A stretch of DNA of 11,862 nt, from positions 1 to 11,862 of the forward strand of contig JAQYWJ010000048.1 of NCBI GenBank assembly GCA_030145005.1, in the 5' to 3' direction. The stretch is from Desulfobacter sp. (GTDB taxonomy: Bacteria; Desulfobacterota; Desulfobacteria; Desulfobacterales; Desulfobacteraceae). Each line of letters starts with the position of its first letter. Within the stretch, counting starts at the first letter, position 1. A model generated the notes under the pieces. The model had not been told where the DNA came from. It ran no database searches and saw only the letters and a list, made by a program, of their open reading frames with translations. Made by a program: the position numbers and the translations under genes. Positions 6,392 through 11,862 of the stretch are shown piece after piece.

Positions 6392-7849
6392 TTAATTAAC
6401 GCTGTTCTGACCGGAAACCATTGTGCGATCTATTTCAATATTTATGACTACCTGACGTTTTGTTTCAAGATCGAGAAGTTCTTCCCTTTTGGTATTAAGC
6501 ATGTAATAGGCGACGTCTTCGGGCACCCGGCAGATAAATTTTTGATCAGGTTCCGCTTTCAGGGTTTTGAGCGCCAATTTTCGAAGCAGTGCAAGTGCTT
6601 GGATTTCAACAGACGGTGTCAGACCCCGGCCATTGCAATGTCTACAGATTTCATAGGCCCCGTAAGTGATGGAATGGCGGATTCTTTGCCTGGACATTTC
6701 AAGAAGTCCGAAGGCGGTAATTCCTCCCACCTTGGTTCTGGCCTTATCCGATTTTAAATGTTTTTTCATGGTCTTGGTGATCTCTGCCTTATGGCGGCGT
6801 TCCTTCATGTCAATAAAATCCACCACAATAAGCCCGCCCATATCCCGCAGCCTCAACTGCCGTGCCACTTCTTCAGCCGCTTCAAGGTTGGTGTGATAGG
6901 CTGTCTCCTCAATGCTGTTTTTTTTTGTGGATTTGCCGGAGTTGACATCAATGGAAACCAGTGCTTCGGTCTGTTCGATCACCAGAAAACCACCGGATTT
7001 AAGAGCCACCTCTCTTTTGTAAATGGAAGCTATCTGCTCCTCAAGCTGGTATTTTGTAAAAATGGGTTTTTCACTTTTGAACATCCGGACAATTTTTTTC
7101 TGTTTGGGTGCAATCATCCCGATGAAGTCCAGAACTTCTTTGTAGGTGTCTGGATTGTCAATGAGGATCTCTTTGATATCTGTTGTAAAATAGTCTCTTA
7201 AAGAACGCACGGCCAGGCTTTGTTCCTTATAAAGAATACAGGGGGCCTGGTTTTCCATGGCCAGTTTGTCGATGTTTTTCCATACGCGCATCAAATACCG
7301 GAGGTCTGATGTCAGAAGCGTTTTGGTGGCGCCCTTGCCTGCGGTTCTGACAATCATTCCGAATCCTTCGGCAATTTTCATACTCTTGAGAATACCAACC
7401 AGCCGCTTTCGTTCATCCTCCTCAACAATTTTACGGGAAACTCCCCTGGTGTTATTGCCCGGCATAAGTACGCCAAAACGTCCGGGAAGGGAAATATACG
7501 TGGTGAGCATGGCCCCTTTGAGATTAATCGGGTCTTTGGTGACCTGGACAATCATCTCCTGCCCTTTTTTAATTAAGTTGAACAGGGATCGGTCATTTTT
7601 TTCGACTTCCTGGAAATAATCCGGATGTATTTCGTTTTTTTGCAAAAATCCGTTTTTCTCGGCGCCGTAATCCACGAACACGGCCTGCAGACTGGGTTCC
7701 ACCCGAGTGACGATACCTTTATAGATATTACCTTTGGTTGCCGCTTTGGCGGCTGTTTCGATGTGAAATTGATCCAGTTTGTTGTCAAAAACCATGGCTA
7801 TACGGTTTTCTTCCGGATCCATTGCATTAATTAGAATTTTTCTGGTCAT
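6392..7849 (-). CDS. rng: Ribonuclease E/G family endoribonuclease
   Basis: Single-strand-specific endoribonuclease that matures rRNA and starts mRNA decay. At 485 residues it matches E. coli RNase G (489) and lacks the long C-terminal degradosome scaffold of RNase E. The N-terminal S1 domain spans about 36-120 (GNIYKGIVTRVEPSLQAVFVDYG at 40-62, split across the insertion-free S1 fold), followed by a 5'-end sensing region and the DNase I-like catalytic domain. Residues matching the catalytic triad of RNase E are Asp301 and Asn303 in VSIDVNSGK and Asp344 in VVDFIDM. Cys402 and Cys405 in CRHCNGRG form the zinc link that joins the dimer. The ATG at 7849 has only a weak GAGAT upstream. A nearby ATG at 7853 is out of frame. 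The upstream gap contains repeats that could bear on expression. The palindrome GTTAATTAAC covers the stop codon. It could equally be called RNase E in this phylum. Confidence 0.93.
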   Translation of the reverse strand: MTRKILINAMDPEENRIAMVFDNKLDQFHIETAAKAATKGNIYKGIVTRVEPSLQAVFVDYGAEKNGFLQKNEIHPDYFQEVEKNDRSLFNLIKKGQEMIVQVTKDPINLKGAMLTTYISLPGRFGVLMPGNNTRGVSRKIVEEDERKRLVGILKSMKIAEGFGMIVRTAGKGATKTLLTSDLRYLMRVWKNIDKLAMENQAPCILYKEQSLAVRSLRDYFTTDIKEILIDNPDTYKEVLDFIGMIAPKQKKIVRMFKSEKPIFTKYQLEEQIASIYKREVALKSGGFLVIEQTEALVSIDVNSGKSTKKNSIEETAYHTNLEAAEEVARQLRLRDMGGLIVVDFIDMKERRHKAEITKTMKKHLKSDKARTKVGGITAFGLLEMSRQRIRHSITYGAYEICRHCNGRGLTPSVEIQALALLRKLALKTLKAEPDQKFICRVPEDVAYYMLNTKREELLDLETKRQVVINIEIDRTMVSGQNSVN

Positions 7850-7979
7850 TCATGATCTCATTTTTCGTTATAACGTTTAAATTTGGTATGTATCTGCAAC
7901 GCGCTGTGCAACGCACTGAATGAAATATCTTTAACGCACTGCAGATTTATATGTCTTATAAGCCTGCCACAACTTTTTG
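7850..7979 (-). promoter_or_regulatory. Leader and probable regulatory region of rng
   Basis: This 130-base gap between mltF and rng holds no plausible gene. Seen directly: a tandem repeat of 12 bases, a third partial copy, a 7-bp inverted repeat around them, and a perfect palindrome CGTTATAACG at 7866-7875, which ends about 17 bases upstream of the rng start. Several AT-rich -10-like hexamers (TATAAG, TATAAA near 7947-7960) occur, but none pairs with a good -35 box at 16-18 bases. In E. coli the rne leader folds into a structure through which RNase E limits its own mRNA. A similar role here is possible but only inferred. Confidence 0.4.
7895..7941. repeat. Short direct repeats upstream of rng
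   Basis: On the plus strand TGCAACGCGCTG (7895-7906) is followed immediately by TGCAACGCACTG (7907-7918), a 12-base tandem repeat with one mismatch. A third partial copy, AACGCACTG (7933-7941), repeats the last 9 bases of copy two at an offset of 23 bases. ATCTGCA (7892-7898) and TGCAGAT (7940-7946) form an inverted repeat enclosing the array. The spacing of 12 and 23 bases would put the copies on roughly one face of the DNA. Confidence 0.75.
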
Positions 7980-9371
7980 TTATCCGGCCATGGCAGCTTT
8001 TTTCTGTTTTAGAATATCGAAATATGTCTGGATACGCTCCACATAACGAACCGGTTCCCAGCCCCGGGCATATCCGTATTTTGTCTGGTTATAGTATTTT
8101 GCCTTGGACAACAGAGGAAGTGTCGCCTTCAGTCCTTTCCAGGTAGTGGGGTCGTACCCTTTCTCCTTTGCCAGACTCATGGCGTCTTTGACGTGCCCGT
8201 ATCCGATATTATAACTTGCCAGGGCAAACAACAGTCGCTGGGATTTATCTTTAATATAATCAAAGCGCTTGTACATTAAAGATAGATATTTAATCCCTGC
8301 GCGGATGCTTTGTTGAGGATCACGGCGGTTTTTAATGCCCATTTCCTTTGCGGTTATTTTGGTGACCTGCATCAGTCCGCGAACATTGGTAAAACTCTTT
8401 GCATCCGGGTCAAAGTGGGATTCCTGGTACACAATGGCTGCTATCAGGCGCCAGTCAAATCCGTGTTTGGCGGATTCTTCCTTGATTACGTTTTTGTATT
8501 TGGGCAACCGGGCCTCTATACGCTCATGGAATTTTTTCAGCTCATAGGCGTCAAAATTGTCGATATTGTCATAATATCTGGCCGTGATGCGTTTCAGGAT
8601 ACCGGTGTTGGTGGCATAAAGAAAGAATTTGTTGACCTGCTTGAGCATCTCACTATCGTTTTTTCGAACCGCCCAGGCCAGGGATTCACGTTCCTGGATG
8701 GGAATGCCGATGCGTATATCCGGAAAAAAACGCCGGTTGAGCAGGGCGATATTGGAATCGGCAATGGTGAATTTGATCTCCCTGTCATGGACCATGCCGA
8801 TGAGTTCTTCGGTGGGAATGTTATTATACAGTACATACTTCAGATCCACACCCGAAGCCTTTACCTCTCCCAGCCTGTAATGATAGGAGGTCCCCCGCCT
8901 GACATGAAAAATTTTAAATTCCATGTCTTTGATGTCCTTGGGACTAAAGATGAGGTTGTGGTGAATAATACGCTGCTGTATGGTCATGTAGGGAATGGAA
9001 AAATCCGCATATTCCAGGCGAGGGGCAGTAATAGAAAGCCCTGCGGCAATAAAATCACCTTTACCCTGCTTGAGATACGCGAACATGTTGTTCCAGCCGG
9101 GTGTTATGATATCAAGTTCCACATTCATGAATTCGGCAAACTCCCGGGCCAGATCATACTCAAACCCCGTGGGTTTGTTATTGTACAGATAATAGGTGTT
9201 AACAGCCTTGCTGGTAATCAGACGCAGCTTACCGTTTTTGCATATTTTTTCAACGGTTTTCAGGGTACTGCCGATTTCCTGACGGCGCATCAGCACACAA
9301 AATCGTACACACCCGAAGGTTACAATAATGAGAGTTAGAAATATAAAATGTTTAGTTAAAAATGATTTCAT
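7980..9371 (-). CDS. mltF: Membrane-bound lytic murein transglycosylase F
   Basis: Periplasmic enzyme that cleaves the MurNAc-GlcNAc bond of peptidoglycan with formation of 1,6-anhydroMurNAc. The 463-residue product has an N-terminal membrane segment or uncleaved signal at about 7-27, a solute-binding-protein-like regulatory domain (about 45-268, with PTGFEYDLAREFAEFM at 67-82 and FTIADSNIALLNRR at 201-214), and an SLT catalytic domain (about 290-450). Glu317 in VYQESHFDP is the predicted catalytic acid; GLMQ at 332-335 and ASYNIGYGH at 385-393 are SLT family motifs, and YGYARGWEPVRYVE at 432-445 matches the E. coli MltF end. Cys21 follows TFG, a poor lipobox, so I favour a membrane anchor over a lipoprotein. 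The ATG shares its A with the parC stop (TAATG), which implies translational coupling to parC. The C-terminal tail is shorter than in E. coli. Confidence 0.95.
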   Translation of the reverse strand: MKSFLTKHFIFLTLIIVTFGCVRFCVLMRRQEIGSTLKTVEKICKNGKLRLITSKAVNTYYLYNNKPTGFEYDLAREFAEFMNVELDIITPGWNNMFAYLKQGKGDFIAAGLSITAPRLEYADFSIPYMTIQQRIIHHNLIFSPKDIKDMEFKIFHVRRGTSYHYRLGEVKASGVDLKYVLYNNIPTEELIGMVHDREIKFTIADSNIALLNRRFFPDIRIGIPIQERESLAWAVRKNDSEMLKQVNKFFLYATNTGILKRITARYYDNIDNFDAYELKKFHERIEARLPKYKNVIKEESAKHGFDWRLIAAIVYQESHFDPDAKSFTNVRGLMQVTKITAKEMGIKNRRDPQQSIRAGIKYLSLMYKRFDYIKDKSQRLLFALASYNIGYGHVKDAMSLAKEKGYDPTTWKGLKATLPLLSKAKYYNQTKYGYARGWEPVRYVERIQTYFDILKQKKAAMAG

Positions 9372-11653
9372 TAATCCATATCATCTGTCGCCGGCTGGGT
9401 GGGGATAATTTCAAGGTCATTAACTTTTCTGTATCCACGGGGAAGCAGCTTCCCCCTTCTTCCCCTTGTGCTTGTGTAATTCTGCTGGTTGCCTGGTGTC
9501 AGCCGCAAGAAATGCTTGCCGGAATATATAACAAGGTTTGAATTTAAAGGCAATATTTTTAGAAACTTAAGCTTTTCAGGATGATTTGGGCTTTTGCCGG
9601 AAGCCGGAATATGAATTATTTTATTGCCTTTGCCTTTTTTCAGGCGCGGCAGCTGGCTGACCGGGAATATCAGCATCCTGCCGCCGGTGGTGATTGCGGC
9701 AACGTTGTCGGAATTGATATCCGATATGGGAAGTGGTGCCATAGGCAGATCATTTTGGGATAAAGTGATCACTGCCTTTCCGTTTTTGAAATTGGTTAAA
9801 AAATCACCGAACTTGATGATATAGCCACACCCATTGTCAGCACCGTTGAGAAACAGGTCTTCATCTTCGCCGGCAATCATGTAGCAGATGGTTGTATCCG
9901 GGGCAAGGGTGAGATGCCCTGTGACAGGTTCCCCGTTTCCCCTGGCCGAGGGAAGGGCATGGGAGAACAGGGTATATGCCCGGCCCGAGGTGTCAATGAG
10001 CACAATGGGTTTGTCGGATCGGATGCGCAGATGGCACAGCAGATGATCCCCGGTTTTAAATTTTACATTTTCCGGGTCAATATCATGGCCCTTTGCTGTC
10101 CGTATCCATCCATTGGTGGACAGGATAATGGTTACAGGCGCCACCTCGATAATATCCGTAACCGAGAATGCTTCGGCATCCTTGCGTTTTTTGATGGGGG
10201 ACCTGCGCTTGTCTCCAAAGTTTTTGGCATCTTCTTCAATTTCTTTGATCATAAACGCCTTAAATGTCCTAGGCGAGTTCAGAAGCTTATCAAGGTGCGC
10301 CTTTTCCTTGGAAAGCGCGGCCATTTCCTCTGTGATTTTGATTTCTTCCAGTTTGGCAAGCCGGCGCAACCGGATTTCCAGGACCGCATTAACCTGGATT
10401 TCGGACAGATTAAAGGTGTCCATGAGTTCTTTGACCGGATCATCTGCCCTGCGTATGATTTCGATCACCTGATCAAGGTTGAGGTAAACGGTTTTAAATC
10501 CTTTCAGGATATGCAGCCGACTGACAATTTTTTCCAGACGAAACCGAAATTTTTTCTCAATGGTTGCTTTTCTAAACTCAAGCCATTCGTTCAGGGCTGT
10601 TTTTAGATTTTTTACCTTTGGCCGGCCGTCAAGGCCGATCATGTTCATGTTGATTGAAAAGGATTTTTCAAGATCCGTGGTGGCAAAAAGATGGTCTGCC
10701 AGGGCGTTAAGATCCACGCGGTTTGACCGTGGCATCACCACTAACCGTGTGGGGGCCTCGTGGTCGGATTCATCCCGCAGATCCGCCACCATGGGCAGTT
10801 TTTTTGCACTGATCTGGGCTGCGATCTGTTCGTAGATTTTTTCAGTGGACGCATGATAGGGAAGGGCTGTGAACACCAGCTCCCCGTCCTCTATGATATA
10901 CCGGGCCCGCATTTTTACACGCCCCCTGCCTTTTTCATAGATGTCGCCAATTTCTTTTGCAGGGGTTATGATTTCAGCTTGTGTGGGAAAATCAGGGCCT
11001 TTGATGAATTTACATAAGTCTTTCGTGTCGGCATTTTCATTTTCAATGAGAAATATCAAGGCCTTTGCCACTTCCCTTAAATTATGCGGCGGGATGGAGG
11101 TGGCCATGCCTACGGCAATGCCGGTGGTACCGTTGAGCAGAATATTGGGCAGACGGGCCGGCATCAGGGATGGTTCTTCCAGGGTTCCGTCAAAATTGGG
11201 AACCCACCCCACCGTGCCCTGTTCCAGTTCATCCAAAAGGATTTTTGCATACCTGGACAGTCTTGATTCAGTATACCGCATGGCTGCAAAGGACTTGGGG
11301 TCATTGGGATCACCCCAGTTGCCCTGTCCGTCCACCAGAGGGTATCTTAAAGAAAACGGTTGGGCCATCAGGACCATGGCCTCGTAGCAGGCAGTATCCC
11401 CGTGGGGGTGAAATTTACCCAGGACATCGCCCACGGTCCTGGCCGATTTTTTGAACTTGGCCGTGGAAGAGAGCCCCAACTGGCTCATGGAGTATATGAT
11501 TCTGCGCTGGACAGGTTTGAGTCCGTCACCGATATGGGGCAGGGCCCGGTCCAGAATGACATACATGGAATAGTTCAGATATGCGTTTTGGGTGAACTCC
11601 TTGAAGGGCAGGCGTTCAAATTCTTCAACACGGGAACTTAGGGTCTGGGTCAT
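9371..11653 (-). CDS. parC: DNA topoisomerase IV subunit A
   Basis: DNA-cleaving subunit of the ATP-dependent type IIA enzyme that unlinks daughter chromosomes. The 760-residue product matches E. coli ParC (752) in length and layout. The winged-helix breakage-reunion domain carries KPVQRRIIYSM (46-56), HPHGDTACYEAM (82-93) and the active site MRYTESRLS with catalytic Tyr127. The quinolone-region positions are Thr87 (Ser80 in E. coli) and Glu91 (Glu84). A coiled-coil gate runs at about 350-480 with LEIRLRRLAKLEE. A C-terminal beta-pinwheel starts near 500, with PSARGNGEPVTGHLTL (568-583), LKKGKGNKIIHIP (671-683) and GRRGK (731-735). A GyrA box (QRRGGKG type) is not seen, which supports ParC over GyrA, as does the neighbouring parE. 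The ATG lies 5 bases after the parE stop; AAAGAG about 11 bases upstream is a weak ribosome site. Confidence 0.97.
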   Translation of the reverse strand: MTQTLSSRVEEFERLPFKEFTQNAYLNYSMYVILDRALPHIGDGLKPVQRRIIYSMSQLGLSSTAKFKKSARTVGDVLGKFHPHGDTACYEAMVLMAQPFSLRYPLVDGQGNWGDPNDPKSFAAMRYTESRLSRYAKILLDELEQGTVGWVPNFDGTLEEPSLMPARLPNILLNGTTGIAVGMATSIPPHNLREVAKALIFLIENENADTKDLCKFIKGPDFPTQAEIITPAKEIGDIYEKGRGRVKMRARYIIEDGELVFTALPYHASTEKIYEQIAAQISAKKLPMVADLRDESDHEAPTRLVVMPRSNRVDLNALADHLFATTDLEKSFSINMNMIGLDGRPKVKNLKTALNEWLEFRKATIEKKFRFRLEKIVSRLHILKGFKTVYLNLDQVIEIIRRADDPVKELMDTFNLSEIQVNAVLEIRLRRLAKLEEIKITEEMAALSKEKAHLDKLLNSPRTFKAFMIKEIEEDAKNFGDKRRSPIKKRKDAEAFSVTDIIEVAPVTIILSTNGWIRTAKGHDIDPENVKFKTGDHLLCHLRIRSDKPIVLIDTSGRAYTLFSHALPSARGNGEPVTGHLTLAPDTTICYMIAGEDEDLFLNGADNGCGYIIKFGDFLTNFKNGKAVITLSQNDLPMAPLPISDINSDNVAAITTGGRMLIFPVSQLPRLKKGKGNKIIHIPASGKSPNHPEKLKFLKILPLNSNLVIYSGKHFLRLTPGNQQNYTSTRGRRGKLLPRGYRKVNDLEIIPTQPATDDMD

Positions 11654-11658
11654 GCGTA

Positions 11659-11862
11659 TTAAATCTCTTTGATTACTCCATGGGTTTCAATCCAGCGCTT
11701 CCGATCCCGGGCCCTTTTTTTGCTCAAAAGCATATCCATGACCTGGAACACATCATCCTTTTCTGATTCTGACGTCTGGAAATTATCTGTTGCCGGGGAA
11801 TCAAGGAACCTTTCGCTTTCAGATGAGGCTGATGTCGATTCTTCGTTTTCCCGGGCTGGGTC
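11659..11862 (-). CDS. parE: DNA topoisomerase IV subunit B, C-terminal end (cut by the window edge)
   Basis: Only the last 67 codons are present. The final 27 residues or so, VMDMLLSKKRARDRKRWIET and on to HGVIKEI, match the conserved tail of ParE (E. coli MLLAKKRSEDRRNWL), which places the protein as the ATPase/TOPRIM partner of ParC. The preceding 40 visible residues are rich in Ser, Glu, Asp and Thr with no hydrophobic pattern, and look like a flexible acidic linker. The E. coli tail has a much shorter acidic stretch here. The ATPase and TOPRIM domains lie beyond the right edge. The stop is 5 bases before parC, so the two form an operon. Confidence 0.88.
   Translation of the reverse strand, partial: DPARENEESTSASSESERFLDSPATDNFQTSESEKDDVFQVMDMLLSKKRARDRKRWIETHGVIKEI

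Noticed and set aside
7844..7853. ATG at 7853 as an alternative rng start
   Set aside because: It is out of frame with the conserved RNase E/G N-terminus.
7957..7971. Sigma-54-like TGGCAGGCTTATAAG upstream of rng
   Set aside because: The -24 half is fair, but the -12 half lacks the GC of TTGC, so it does not meet the sigma-54 pattern.
7850..7979. Tandem repeats upstream of rng as a CRISPR array or plasmid iterons
   Set aside because: The copies are too short, adjacent or irregularly spaced, and have no spacers, cas genes or replication gene nearby.
8310..9338. 342-codon open frame on the plus strand opposite mltF
   Set aside because: It is antisense to a gene with clear catalytic motifs, has no ribosome site I can see and no recognisable domain; long antisense frames are common at this base composition.
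9914..10606. 230-codon open frame on the plus strand opposite parC
   Set aside because: Shadow of parC, whose motifs are continuous through this region; the antisense product shows no family features.
1..11862. A novel defence, mobile or biosynthetic system
   Set aside because: All genes but one belong to recognised housekeeping families in compact same-strand operons; there are no integrase, transposase, toxin or nuclease-effector genes and no base-composition break visible by eye.

Overview
The window holds ordinary, tightly packed housekeeping DNA. Every gene I can support lies on the minus strand, so transcription runs from high to low coordinates. In that order: the C-terminal end of parE (cut by the right edge), parC, mltF, an RNase E/G gene (rng), an unrecognised membrane-anchored gene with a LysM-like motif, yajC, secD, secF, a cpoB/ybgF-like lipoprotein gene, dprA, and the N-terminal third of topA (cut by the left edge). 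There are no tRNA or rRNA genes, CRISPR arrays, insertion sequences, prophage genes or defence genes. The largest gap between genes is about 130 bases.

Organism: a Gram-negative bacterium of roughly 45-50% G+C, estimated by eye. The proteins and the gene neighbourhood (an RNase E/G and a LysM-like protein before yajC-secD-secF, then an outer-membrane type TPR lipoprotein, dprA and topA) suggest a sulfate-reducing Desulfobacterota member of the Desulfobacter/Desulfobacula kind. This comes from remembered protein similarity, not from a database search. ParC and MltF look strikingly like the Escherichia coli proteins.

Layout: (1) 9371-11862 is the topoisomerase IV pair, parE then parC, 5 bases apart. 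The stop codon of parC overlaps the start of mltF by one base (TAATG). (2) 7850-7979 is the largest gap and the likely rng leader. It contains a 12-base tandem repeat, a third partial copy, a flanking inverted repeat and a 10-base palindrome. (3) 5116-7849 carries rng, a TTG-started LysM-like gene and yajC; a possible promoter with a perfect TTGACA box lies between rng and the LysM-like gene. (4) 2376-5097 is secD and secF, separated by 106 bases with a possible internal promoter. (5) 1-2364 is cpoB-like, dprA and topA, each within about 11 bases of its neighbour, with topA starting at TTG.

How the genes work together: YajC, SecD and SecF are the accessory part of the Sec export machine. The LysM-like protein, the CpoB-like lipoprotein and MltF act, or probably act, in the periplasm on or near the cell wall. 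TopA and ParC/ParE manage DNA topology, DprA handles incoming single-stranded DNA, and RNase E/G matures and degrades RNA. I did not find a clearly new system. The observations most worth checking are an apparent two-helix insertion in SecF, the unrecognised LysM-like gene in the sec operon, and the repeat array upstream of rng.
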